16,026 nucleotides of DNA from Clostridia bacterium (lineage in GTDB: Bacteria > Bacillota > Clostridia > TANB77 > CAG-508), in the NCBI GenBank assembly GCA_900768805.1, contig CAAGEF010000260.1:1-16026 (forward strand). The letters run 5' to 3'. Each line of letters begins with the position of its first letter. Within the stretch, counting starts at the first letter, position 1. The notes beneath the pieces are model-generated. The model saw nothing but the letters and a program-made list of their open reading frames with translations, did no database searches and was not told the DNA's origin. Shown here in pieces: positions 1 to 7,102 of this stretch. The position numbers and the translations under genes are program-made.

Positions 1-3
1 CAT
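1..3 (-). CDS. Probable start codon of a gene running off the window
   Basis: On the minus strand the window ends in ATG, preceded 8 nt upstream by AAAGGGGG (positions 12-19), a good Shine-Dalgarno match. TATAAT-like hexamers lie further upstream in the AT-rich stretch around positions 27-60. Only the start codon is visible, so the product is unknown. The next gene upstream ends in a terminator at 147-172, so this would be a separate transcription unit. Confidence 0.4.
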
Positions 4-140
4 AATAAACGCCCCCTTTATTTTATTATATATTTTCATTTGATAAGTATTATATATTAAAAATGTTTTTTTAAAAAGAATTTATTTTAAATTTCACATA
101 TTTCTTTTTTGGAAAATTTTTATTAATTTACTTTAGAAAA

Positions 141-172
141 TAGAAAGTCAGGTGAAAAATCTTCCACCTGAC
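141..172 (-). terminator. Rho-independent terminator of the NMNAT-Nudix gene
   Basis: A perfect 8-bp stem, GTCAGGTG/CACCTGAC (147-154 with 165-172), encloses a 10-nt loop. On the minus strand it is followed by TTTCTATTTTC, a U-rich tail. It begins 8 nt after the stop codon of the gene ending at 180, where a terminator is expected. The tail is interrupted, so it may be less efficient than the xerD one. Confidence 0.75.
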
Positions 173-179
173 CAAATGT

Positions 180-1856
180 TTATTTTTCGTTTTCGATTTT
201 TGATATAATATCTAATGCAACTTGAATCGCATTATCTGAACCAATCACTTTAATATATTCAGAATTATTATCCTTCATATATTTATCAAGCTTCATTCCA
301 AATACTCGACTCTCTGCTTCGTTTTCAGCTCTAACTTCTGGATTGTACTTTCCAAGAGCTTCATCACTTTCAATAAATATTGTTACAGTTCTAACTTGAT
401 TTTTCAAATACCAAGCCAAATCTTCAACAATTTTACTTTCAGAAGCTGCATGCAAAGCTGAAATTTCCATTCCCGCATCTGTTACTATATAATTTACCTG
501 ACCTACCAAATCATATATAGCTTTATATTGCTCTGCAATTATATACGACTGATTTGGAATATATTTTTCAAGCAAACCATTATAGTATAAACCTTTAGCA
601 AACTCTTGTACATATTCTGCTGATTTTCCAGATTTTTTAAGCTGGAATGTAGTACCTAAAGCAGCAATAGATTTTACAGCATCAGAGGCTCCAACAAAAG
701 ATATTACAACTGTTTCTGCTTTCCGTTTTTCTTCTTCAAAACTAACAGATTTACGCAAATCGGGATACGCATTGAACATTTGAATTGCTTTTCTTAGCAT
801 ATCACCATGTTGATATGCAAGTCCCATATTTACAGCATCTTCTATTTCGTAGAAATTAACTTCAGTAAGATCATCTTTAGGTTCTAAATATTCTTCTAAT
901 TTCGAAATATCTTCTTCTATAAAGATACCAAAACACTGAGAAGACCCTCCTTTTGTACCTGCCAGTTTTTCATCTTCTGAACTGTAAATTCCTACAAAAG
1001 ACATTTGTTCAATCTTAGAATTAGGAACATTTTCAAAACGAACAATTGCAGGTTCTAACGAATTATCCAGCATTTTTATTTTTAAACCGGTTTCTTCATA
1101 AAATTCGCGAATTGCAGCATAAATGGGAGATTCAAATTTGTCTATACCACCGCCAGATAGAGCAAGATAGCCAGGGAAGTCTTCCTTTTCCATAGAACGC
1201 TTACCAAGCAAAGCATAAATCTTGCCATCAGAAATATTGCGCACAAGCAAAATTATATCTACAGACTGTCTTCCTTTTACAAATTGAATGCCTCTGTTTT
1301 TACTAGCATCAAGAATTTCTCTAAAGGAATATTTAAATAAAATAGGCTTAACTGAATCAGGAATAAAAGTCTCTAATTCTTCGTATTTGCCTTCTAATAT
1401 CAATTTTCTTATGTCTGTTGCATGAATGCTGATATTAGATAATTCCTCAGGATTAATCATTTGGAATCCTAAATCTTCACCTTTTTTTGCAAGAACATCT
1501 AAGATGTCCTCTTTATTTCCAGTGCAGAAATGTGTAACTCCAAATTTATTACACACCGCCTTGATGTCAGATACCCATGCATCAAAAGATTCAGAATCTG
1601 GGACATGTGCTATTTCTAGCTTTCCATCTGGAATCTGTGCGGCTTTAAAAATAGCTCTTACCATTTTCTCTCTTTCTACTGCAGGTATGCAATTGCGAGA
1701 AGTACCATTAGAATAACATGAACCAATAAGTACTACTACTTTGTCATACTCTCTTGCAAGTTTGATAAGAAATTCTTCATGCCCAATATGAAGTGGCATC
1801 CACCTTCCTATAACGGCAACGACTCTTTTGGGATAATTTGTATCAGTTGATACCAT
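180..1856 (-). CDS. NMN adenylyltransferase-Nudix hydrolase-P-loop trifunctional-type protein
   Basis: This is a roughly 558-aa cytosolic protein with three domains. The N-terminal nucleotidyltransferase (about residues 10-170) carries GRWMPLHIGHE with the HxGH signature and a downstream SIHATDIRK motif, as in archaeal-type NMN adenylyltransferases that make NAD from NMN and ATP. The middle Nudix domain (about 195-340) has a complete Nudix box, G-x5-E-x7-REFYEETGL, near residues 236-258; in fused NMNAT-Nudix proteins this part hydrolyses ADP-ribose-type nucleotides. The C-terminal third (about 380-550) resembles NadR-like P-loop kinase domains (VISF...EYVQEFAK...AEQYKAIYDLVG...IVTDAG), but its Walker A reads GASDAVKS, with valine where glycine is usual. 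I chose the ATG at 1856, 10 nt from an AAGGAGG; the in-frame GTG at 1862 has only a 4-nt spacer. The gene is monocistronic, with its own promoter and terminator. NMNAT and Nudix assignments are secure; activity of the third domain is doubtful. Confidence 0.9.
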   Translation of the reverse strand: MVSTDTNYPKRVVAVIGRWMPLHIGHEEFLIKLAREYDKVVVLIGSCYSNGTSRNCIPAVEREKMVRAIFKAAQIPDGKLEIAHVPDSESFDAWVSDIKAVCNKFGVTHFCTGNKEDILDVLAKKGEDLGFQMINPEELSNISIHATDIRKLILEGKYEELETFIPDSVKPILFKYSFREILDASKNRGIQFVKGRQSVDIILLVRNISDGKIYALLGKRSMEKEDFPGYLALSGGGIDKFESPIYAAIREFYEETGLKIKMLDNSLEPAIVRFENVPNSKIEQMSFVGIYSSEDEKLAGTKGGSSQCFGIFIEEDISKLEEYLEPKDDLTEVNFYEIEDAVNMGLAYQHGDMLRKAIQMFNAYPDLRKSVSFEEEKRKAETVVISFVGASDAVKSIAALGTTFQLKKSGKSAEYVQEFAKGLYYNGLLEKYIPNQSYIIAEQYKAIYDLVGQVNYIVTDAGMEISALHAASESKIVEDLAWYLKNQVRTVTIFIESDEALGKYNPEVRAENEAESRVFGMKLDKYMKDNNSEYIKVIGSDNAIQVALDIISKIENEK

Positions 1857-1866
1857 AATCACCCAA

Positions 1867-1873
1867 CCTCCTT
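1867..1873 (-). promoter_or_regulatory. Ribosome binding site deciding the NMNAT-Nudix start
   Basis: AAGGAGG on the minus strand is a full anti-16S match. It lies 4 nt from the in-frame GTG at 1862 and 10 nt from the ATG at 1856. The longer spacer is closer to the normal range, so the ATG is preferred, which shortens the protein by two residues. Confidence 0.8.
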
Positions 1874-1905
1874 AGTAATATATTTGATATAAAAATATCG
1901 TTTGC

Positions 1906-1934
1906 ATTGTATCACAAAAAGCCTGAATTTACAA
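1906..1934 (-). promoter_or_regulatory. Sigma-A-type promoter for the NMNAT-Nudix gene
   Basis: On the minus strand TTGTAA (1929-1934) is followed after exactly 17 nt by TACAAT (1906-1911), with TG two bases before the -10 hexamer. The -10 is about 50 nt ahead of the start codon. It overlaps the end of a weak AT-rich inverted repeat (1925-1941, GAATTT/AAATTC) that may serve as a poor terminator for the preceding gene. Confidence 0.75.
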
Positions 1935-1957
1935 GAAATTCAAAAAACTTATTTGAT

Positions 1958-2626
1958 TTATTTATCATTTGTTTTATCTCCATCGCCACTCACTGGAATA
2001 GTTTCACCTAAGTATGTTGGTTTTGGTTTTACTATACATTTAAATAAATCCTTATCTCTTGCAATAATTTCTCTTACTTCTCTTAAAACTTGACCTGTAT
2101 ATTTTCTTGGATTAGATGCAACACCATATGCTTCTAATCCTAAACTTTCAGCAATATATAATGAACGGTATAAATGATATTTTTGAGTCACTATTACCAT
2201 TTTTTTTGCTTTAAAGATTTCTTTTACTCTATATAAGCTTTCATAAGTAGAAAATCCAGCATGATCCATAAAAATATTATTAGATTCTATTCCTTTATCT
2301 ATTGCAAAATTTTTCATAACATTTACTTCATCATATTCTTCTTGACCATGATCACCACTCATTATTATTTTTGGAGCAACTTGGTTATTATATAACTCAA
2401 TTCCTTCAAGCAATCTATCTTCCAGCATATGAGTTGGTTTATTATTTCTTATGCCTGCTCCTAATATTAAAATACAATCTACATTTTCTAAATTTTTAGC
2501 ATCAGTTTGACTTAATATATTATGTTTTGTTTTTAGAATAACATACCAATTTAGTCCAAATACCAATAATGCTATTATTAAAATTATAATTCCTATTATC
2601 AATATATATTTCATTCCTTTACTCAT
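1958..2626 (-). CDS. SanA/YdcF-type (DUF218) membrane protein
   Basis: A 222-aa protein with one N-terminal membrane segment (about residues 6-30), so the rest is probably outside the cytoplasmic membrane. The DUF218/ElyC-SanA-YdcF fold is recognisable from ILILGAGI (about 52-59), DRLLEGIELY (about 70-79), IIMSGDHG (about 87-94), the DHAGFSTYES block (about 121-130) and VTQKYHLYRSLYIAE (about 146-160). In Gram-negatives SanA affects envelope permeability to vancomycin and ElyC affects peptidoglycan precursors, but the reaction is unknown. The gene follows the Ham1-like gene by 27 nt with only a weak GTGG ribosome site, so it is probably co-transcribed and perhaps modestly translated. The family call is firm; a role in envelope maintenance is inference. 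Confidence 0.88.
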   Translation of the reverse strand: MSKGMKYILIIGIIILIIALLVFGLNWYVILKTKHNILSQTDAKNLENVDCILILGAGIRNNKPTHMLEDRLLEGIELYNNQVAPKIIMSGDHGQEEYDEVNVMKNFAIDKGIESNNIFMDHAGFSTYESLYRVKEIFKAKKMVIVTQKYHLYRSLYIAESLGLEAYGVASNPRKYTGQVLREVREIIARDKDLFKCIVKPKPTYLGETIPVSGDGDKTNDK

Positions 2627-2653
2627 ATTTTTACCACATTTCTAAAAATTATT

Positions 2654-3259
2654 TTAAATATTATTTATTGCATTTTCTAAAAAATCAATAATTTCATCTG
2701 TATTATCTTTATTATCTCTTTGTTTTTTGTCTTCATCAGTTAATTCAACTAAGTATTTATTAAACTCAGGAATTATTGTTATAGAATCTAATGGATATCC
2801 TGGATTCCTTTTTTCACAAGGCTTATCTACAAAATAAAAATTATCTTTGCACCAAGTATATTCTTGCTTTCTATTACCATCATATACAACAATACCATAA
2901 ACCCATTTTGCAGTTAATTTTCCACCATTTTCTTTTACAAGATTAGTATAATATTCAATCATTTCATCATCATTTAAAGATTTACCATTTATTCTTCTTA
3001 CATGAGTCCCTGGCTGTTTTTCTTCTGGCAAATTTTCTATAAACAAATTATTATCCATTCCTATAGTAGGAATTTTGCATTTATTATAATATTCTTTTGC
3101 CTTTATATAAGCATTTTCAAGTGCATTTTTCCCGTTTTCTTCTATATTTAAATCTATTCCTAAATCACTTATTGTTATAAGCTCAATTCCTCTTTTACTT
3201 AATTTATCTGAAAATTTTTTTATTTTAGCAGGATTTGTTGTTGCAAATAATACTTTCAT
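2654..3259 (-). CDS. Divergent Ham1/RdgB-like nucleoside triphosphate pyrophosphatase
   Basis: A 201-aa cytosolic protein of the Ham1/RdgB (ITPase) family, whose members hydrolyse non-canonical purine triphosphates such as dITP and XTP to monophosphates. It begins FATTNPAKIKKF, matching the family TxNxxK nucleotide-binding start. EENGKNALENAYIKAK (about 40-55) matches the EtGxtfeeNAxxKA block. The catalytic-region DDSGL of canonical members is here GMDNNL, keeping an Asp near residue 69. GYPLDSITIIPEFNKYLVELTDEDK (about 154-178) replaces the usual GYDPxF...AEL...EK, and the terminal SHR motif is missing (QRDNK instead). Length is normal. The start at 3259 has AGGAGG at 5 nt spacing. It heads a two-gene unit with the SanA-like gene. 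The fold is confident; substrate specificity may differ from housekeeping RdgB because several specificity residues are changed. Confidence 0.82.
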   Translation of the reverse strand: MKVLFATTNPAKIKKFSDKLSKRGIELITISDLGIDLNIEENGKNALENAYIKAKEYYNKCKIPTIGMDNNLFIENLPEEKQPGTHVRRINGKSLNDDEMIEYYTNLVKENGGKLTAKWVYGIVVYDGNRKQEYTWCKDNFYFVDKPCEKRNPGYPLDSITIIPEFNKYLVELTDEDKKQRDNKDNTDEIIDFLENAINNI

Positions 3260-3295
3260 AAAAACCTCCTATTTATTATAAATTTAATTGAACTA

Positions 3296-3304
3296 ATTAT
3301 ATCA
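3296..3304 (-). promoter_or_regulatory. Extended -10 promoter for the Ham1-like gene
   Basis: On the minus strand TGATATAAT gives an extended -10 element about 37 nt upstream of the start codon. A -35 at 17 nt spacing would be GATACA (3 of 6 consensus bases), lying inside the hairpin at 3315-3349. The extended -10 could compensate for this weak -35. Confidence 0.55.
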
Positions 3305-3312
3305 CAAATAGC

Positions 3313-3349
3313 AAAAAATGTATCTTATTTTTAAAATAAGATACATTTT
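3313..3349 (-). terminator. Terminator of the 57-aa protein gene
   Basis: A 17-nt perfect inverted repeat (3315-3331 with 3333-3349) has one central base and is entirely AT-rich except for a TATC/GATA core. On the minus strand it ends in CATTTTTTGC, a short U run, and starts 5 nt after the stop codon of the small gene. Only minus-strand genes flank it, so that orientation is the useful one, although the stem is symmetric. Confidence 0.75.
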
Positions 3350-3353
3350 CATC

Positions 3354-3527
3354 TTAATCATCAACTTTTTCTAATTCCATTATATCGATTTCCTTAAAAA
3401 TATTTTCCGGTGAAGATTCAATATCTGCAAATTTACGACCATCTTTTTCGTATAATGCTTTTATCCTATACATTTTTCCTTTGTATAAGACAATACTGTG
3501 TGGTGTTAAACCATTCCATATTCTCAT
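3354..3527 (-). CDS. Small 57-aa protein of unknown function
   Basis: I do not recognise this protein. It reads MRIWNGLTPHSIVLYKGKMY and continues through a basic segment (RIKALYEKDGRKFADIES) to an acidic tail ending EKVDD. The alternating hydrophobic pattern with YKGKMYRI and GRKFADIE would suit a small beta-barrel, SH3- or KOW-like, but that is inference. No signal peptide or membrane segment is visible. I chose the ATG at 3527 because GGAGAT (3535-3540) lies 7 nt upstream; the longer reading frame to 3566 lacks a ribosome site. It is followed directly by a strong hairpin terminator, so it is probably expressed as a separate short transcript, which supports it being a real gene. Confidence 0.7.
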   Translation of the reverse strand: MRIWNGLTPHSIVLYKGKMYRIKALYEKDGRKFADIESSPENIFKEIDIMELEKVDD

Positions 3528-3534
3528 AATTTTT

Positions 3535-3540
3535 ATCTCC
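3535..3540 (-). promoter_or_regulatory. Ribosome binding site fixing the start of the 57-aa gene
   Basis: GGAGAT on the minus strand, followed after 7 nt by ATG at 3527. It lies inside the longer open frame that begins at 3566, which argues against the longer start. Confidence 0.75.
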
Positions 3541-3592
3541 TTGTATTTTTTATTACATTTTATCACTATGTTAAATAACTATTTGTCGAATT

Positions 3593-3626
3593 TTGTGATT
3601 TTTAGTGATTTTTAGTAATTTTTGTA
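3593..3626. repeat. Imperfect tandem 10-mers in the spacer upstream of the 57-aa gene
   Basis: The units TGTGATTTTT, AGTGATTTTT and AGTAATTTTT, followed by TGTAAT, lie head to tail. They are in the roughly 260-nt AT-rich spacer between the surface operon and the 57-aa gene (3528-3789). A period near one helical turn would place A/T tracts on one DNA face. Otherwise this spacer holds only scattered TATAAT-like hexamers without a matching -35; I see no RNA gene in it. Confidence 0.5.
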
Positions 3627-3789
3627 ATAATTATTATAATAGTAACATATAATATTTTTTTTCGCAATAAAATTTTTACAATATTTCATCATTTTATTTT
3701 CCGAATATTCAACTCTCTATTTATTAAAATCACTCAAAAGGTCTTTCATTCTGAATAAAATATCATCTAATGCATTTAATACCAATAAC

Positions 3790-4608
3790 TTATTTTTTCT
3801 TCACTATTTTTATAATTACTATAGTTATTATAAAAACTAATATTAAAATATAAAATATAATGCTTTCAGTATTTTGATTATTTTTTTCAAATTTTATATT
3901 AGTTTTTTCTGCTGTATATAAATTTACCAATTTTTCTTTTTCTATTATTTTAGCTTGCTTATTCTTAAGTGTTTCTTCATAATTTAAACGATAAGCATTT
4001 ATCTGATATGTTTTTTGCGAAATTCCATTTTGACTAGATACTATAATTTCTATTAAATTTTCTCCTTCTACTAAATTTTTTCCACCAGATATATTTATAT
4101 TTGCATTTTCATTTTGAGGAATTGCTAAAATATTTAAGTTTGTAATATCATTAGTTATTTCAATTTCATAATTTGTTATATTAGGAGCAAAAGGAGGATT
4201 TAATAGTATATTTTGAATAGCTAAATTTTCTAGATTAGTGTTTGATTGCTCGATACTATCTGTTTTAGTTACTTCAATTGTATAAATTTGATTTTGTGTT
4301 TTATCTTCAGAATTCACTTTTATAGTAATTAAATTTACCCCATCATCTAAATCTGTATTACCTATTATTTCTACAACTGAATTTTCATTTTCTGGTACTG
4401 CTATAATTTCTATATTATTTACATTAGAAGGAATAGTTAAATAATATTTATATATATTTTTATTAAAATCAGGTATTATTCCATTTTCACTTATTCTTAA
4501 TTCTTTTAATTCAATATTTTTATTATTATATTTGGGATATTCAATTCCATAAGAATAAGTTAAAAAAAATAATATTAATATAAAACTCATATATACAATT
4601 TTTTTCAT
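3790..4608 (-). CDS. Surface protein with two cadherin-like beta-sandwich domains, anchored at both ends
   Basis: A 272-aa protein. Residues 1-20 form a hydrophobic signal or anchor segment. Two repeats of about 85 residues follow (about 31-115 and 125-206), each matching the cadherin-like beta-sandwich family (PF12733 type). Each contains an N-Y-x-(I/L)-x-I strand, then AVPENENSVVEI or AIPQNENANINI, then G-x-N-L-I-x-I and a final YTIEV or YQINA strand. A charged helical stretch (about 209-245) leads to a C-terminal membrane segment (about 249-267) ending in KIVKKK, a stop-transfer pattern. The domains are therefore predicted outside, held close to the membrane. It is the last gene of the surface operon, 17 nt after the dockerin gene, with a GGGAG ribosome site. 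The role is unknown; these domains usually mediate binding to carbohydrate or protein, so a partner for the neighbouring hydrolase is plausible. Domain call good, function open. Confidence 0.82.
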   Translation of the reverse strand: MKKIVYMSFILILFFLTYSYGIEYPKYNNKNIELKELRISENGIIPDFNKNIYKYYLTIPSNVNNIEIIAVPENENSVVEIIGNTDLDDGVNLITIKVNSEDKTQNQIYTIEVTKTDSIEQSNTNLENLAIQNILLNPPFAPNITNYEIEITNDITNLNILAIPQNENANINISGGKNLVEGENLIEIIVSSQNGISQKTYQINAYRLNYEETLKNKQAKIIEKEKLVNLYTAEKTNIKFEKNNQNTESIIFYILILVFIITIVIIKIVKKK

Positions 4609-4625
4609 AGCATAAACTCCCTTCT

Positions 4626-6392
4626 TTAACCACTTTGGTTTATTAATTTTAAACCTAAAATATGCCTTTGTATCAATAGTAAATCAACTGATGTTGGCTT
4701 GTCTACATTTTTATTAATATTACTTGCTATTTTATAAATCTCATCTATTTTTTCTATTTGTAAAATATGTCTTTGTAAAACTAATAAATCTATACTATTT
4801 ATTTTTCCATCACCATTTGCATCTCCATATAGAATAATTTTATATTCTCTTAGTAAAATTCCATTTTCTTTAACCAAAACTTTGCACCCTGTGCCAACTA
4901 AATCAGTATCTTTCAATATTTCATTTTTATTATTTACAAATTCTATATCTAAGGCAGTATTAATTTTTTCTTTTATATCAGTTACTGTATTTTTTAAATA
5001 GTCAATTCCACTTATTTGCAAATTATTTATTACAAGAGAACTATCAAAACTTATTTCAGAATCCTCTATTTCTCTTATTGGTAATTCTGTAACATAGTTT
5101 TGGTAAATAAAACCTATAATTCCATTTTCTAAAATTACTTTGTCCCATCTCTCTCCTGCTTGATTTCCTCGTGCTATTCTTGTCATATTATCTGGATTAG
5201 ATACTGTAGTTATTATTTCATAAGAAGAGCTTGGTCCTGTTCTTATATTGACATTACTTGCATTACAATAAACACGAGTATTATCTTTAATAAAATTACT
5301 TGAATTTATACTCGGATTTTGAATTGGAATATCTGGCATATTTTCATATACAGGAATAACAAATGACATAGAAGAAGCTAATAACCCACTATTTTTATAC
5401 CCTGTATAAATGGATTTTGCTTCATTATATGGAGCTAAAACATTTGTCATATATTGATGCCAAAACAAACCTGTTTGGCTTTCATCATTCACATCAAATT
5501 TTTGCTGGTATATCGTGTTTTGTCCAATATTTATATAACTTGAACCTATAAAAATTGCCCCGCCAGTAATTGCTCGTTCTTTTGTATTCCATGGAATTAA
5601 ATATTTTCTTTTATTTTCTTCAGAAGTACCTTTTCCATCTTTTGCATATTGCAATCCATTTTTTATAGCACCAAGAGGTTCTGTAGAACTTGTTGCGCCT
5701 ATATTATAGAAATTGTATAAACCTTCATACCCCTCAATATTTCCACATATTGAACTATGAGATAAAAAAGGACCAACTTCTTGTTTTATACGAGATGCTA
5801 AATGATATGAACTAACACTTGATGTTTTTGCAGCCTTTAAAATTAAATCTGAATATTTTTCATTCATACAAATACTATTCCCACTACTATCTAAATATGA
5901 AACTTGACATTTATAAAATTCTGTTCCATACAGTATTTTTTCAATTCCATCTATACTATTTGTATTAGAATTATATGATAATTCTTCAAATTGAAAAATA
6001 CGAACTTCATTTAAAAAGTTTCTAGGATCCATACAATATTCTACAGCTTGTCTAGAACTATCAACCCAACCAGAATCAATTTCGATATTATACTCATTTT
6101 CATTGGTGTTTTTCCAAGTATCAGAATAATTCTTTGGTACTAGATTTTTTCCAAAAACATTTTCTTGATTTATAACATAATTCCAATCTAAGTTTGTATA
6201 TAGTGCAATAAAATTCCAATTTGGATATTTTTCATTTAAAACTTTTAAATATGGTCTATAACTACTTGGAAAATTTTCTATACCAGAAACTTTACTAGAA
6301 GCATTTGATTTAAATTCAAAAAGTAAAAATATGAATAGTATTATAAATAATACTATTGTAAGCATTAATTTTTTTCTTTTGGATATCTTCAT
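4626..6392 (-). CDS. Dockerin-bearing glucosaminidase (peptidoglycan hydrolase) with SH3b domain
   Basis: A 588-aa exported protein. A basic N-terminus and hydrophobic stretch (about 8-26) act as signal peptide or anchor. Residues about 40-350 match clostridial LytD-like endo-beta-N-acetylglucosaminidases: YRPYLKVLNEKYPNWNF, the NLDWN element, MDPRNFLNE (121-129), and LASRIKQEVG with the likely catalytic Glu near 205. They continue with GLYNFYNIGA, IPWNTKERAITGGAIFIG and NVLAPYNEA. These enzymes cleave the glycan strands of peptidoglycan. An SH3b wall-binding domain follows (about 373-437, NVNIRTGPSSSY). Then comes a small beta domain (about 448-520) and a C-terminal dockerin (about 521-585). 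Its first calcium loop, GDANGDGKINSID, is intact; the second, SNINKNVDKPTSVD, is degenerate, but both are followed by near-identical helices (LLVLQRHIL/LLLIQRHIL). It lies 28 nt after the sortase gene and two genes after the cohesin protein, its obvious docking partner. Confidence 0.9.
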   Translation of the reverse strand: MKISKRKKLMLTIVLFIILFIFLLFEFKSNASSKVSGIENFPSSYRPYLKVLNEKYPNWNFIALYTNLDWNYVINQENVFGKNLVPKNYSDTWKNTNENEYNIEIDSGWVDSSRQAVEYCMDPRNFLNEVRIFQFEELSYNSNTNSIDGIEKILYGTEFYKCQVSYLDSSGNSICMNEKYSDLILKAAKTSSVSSYHLASRIKQEVGPFLSHSSICGNIEGYEGLYNFYNIGATSSTEPLGAIKNGLQYAKDGKGTSEENKRKYLIPWNTKERAITGGAIFIGSSYINIGQNTIYQQKFDVNDESQTGLFWHQYMTNVLAPYNEAKSIYTGYKNSGLLASSMSFVIPVYENMPDIPIQNPSINSSNFIKDNTRVYCNASNVNIRTGPSSSYEIITTVSNPDNMTRIARGNQAGERWDKVILENGIIGFIYQNYVTELPIREIEDSEISFDSSLVINNLQISGIDYLKNTVTDIKEKINTALDIEFVNNKNEILKDTDLVGTGCKVLVKENGILLREYKIILYGDANGDGKINSIDLLVLQRHILQIEKIDEIYKIASNINKNVDKPTSVDLLLIQRHILGLKLINQSG

Positions 6393-6420
6393 TTTCTCCT
6401 CTCTTTTCTTACATCTTGTC

Positions 6421-7035
6421 TTATATTTCTTTTGCTTTTACTATAATTCTCTTTTTGGAATCAGTTGTACAAGTTATTAGCGTTACCTCTCGTTTTCCGT
6501 TTGTTTCTTGCGCTAAACAACTTATATCATCTGGCAAAACTTCATATAAATCATAAATTTCATATTCTATCCTACCTATTTTATTATCTTCTAAATATAA
6601 TCTATCTCCTATTTTTAAATTTTTTAAATTACGGAACATATTTTTATTTATAAAATTATGACCAGCTATACAAAAATTTCCAACTTCATTTGCATTAACT
6701 CCCCAAAATTTTGTAACAGATACTCTCAATGCCGCTTCAGAATATTTTTGTAATACATAAGTTTGTAAACTAATTTTAGGAATTTCTAATCTTGAACTAA
6801 CTGTATAACCTTTATAGTTTTCTATTATTTGAACTTTTAGATATTGTTTTTGTTCTATTGTTATATTTTCTTGTAAATTCATTTGATTATTTTTTTCCAA
6901 AACTTTTTTTACTTGATATTTTTCAATACGTATCTTATTTTCATATTTTTGCTTTTTTAATGAAAATAGAAAAAACAATATTATTATAAAAACTAAAGCT
7001 ATAAAAAACTTTTTCTTCCATTTCTTATTTTTCAT
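6421..7035 (-). CDS. Sortase (class uncertain, possibly D-like)
   Basis: A 204-aa membrane transpeptidase. A basic start is followed by one transmembrane segment (about 10-26), giving an N-in, C-out topology. The catalytic domain (about 80-204) carries all three active-site landmarks: His near 126 in AGHNF, the nucleophile Cys near 189 in TLITC, and Arg near 196 in KKRIIVKA. Sortases cut LPXTG-type signals between Thr and Gly and join the protein to peptidoglycan. The likely substrate is encoded immediately upstream: the cohesin protein ends in LPKTG. Gene pairing of a dedicated sortase with its substrate is common in Gram-positives. AAAGG lies 7 nt before the start. A hairpin at 7064-7091 separates it from the substrate gene and may lower its expression. 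The family is certain; the class is not decided by what I can see. Confidence 0.92.
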   Translation of the reverse strand: MKNKKWKKKFFIALVFIIILFFLFSLKKQKYENKIRIEKYQVKKVLEKNNQMNLQENITIEQKQYLKVQIIENYKGYTVSSRLEIPKISLQTYVLQKYSEAALRVSVTKFWGVNANEVGNFCIAGHNFINKNMFRNLKNLKIGDRLYLEDNKIGRIEYEIYDLYEVLPDDISCLAQETNGKREVTLITCTTDSKKRIIVKAKEI

Positions 7036-7063
7036 TTTTTAACCTTTCTAAATTTTTATGTAT

Positions 7064-7091
7064 GTAAATGAGAATTTTTATTCCCATTTAC
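7064..7091 (-). promoter_or_regulatory. Intercistronic hairpin between cohesin and sortase genes
   Basis: A 12-bp stem, GTAAATGGGAAT/ATTCTCATTTAC on the minus strand, has one G-U pair and a 4-nt AAAA loop. It lies 11 nt after the cohesin stop and 28 nt ahead of the sortase start. No solid U run follows, so it is not a classic terminator. It could stabilise the 3' end of the cohesin message or act as a partial attenuator, giving more scaffold than enzyme. Confidence 0.55.
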
Positions 7092-7102
7092 TTATTTTTG
7101 AA

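Noticed and set aside
3717..3785. A 22-codon minus-strand frame just after the cadherin-like gene, beginning TTG and reading LVLNALDDILFRMKDLLSDF, then NK and stop.
   Set aside because: It is amphipathic and looks protein-like, but there is no ribosome site before the TTG, no ATG start for most of it, and frames this short are expected by chance. It could be the tail of a lost gene, but nothing proves it.
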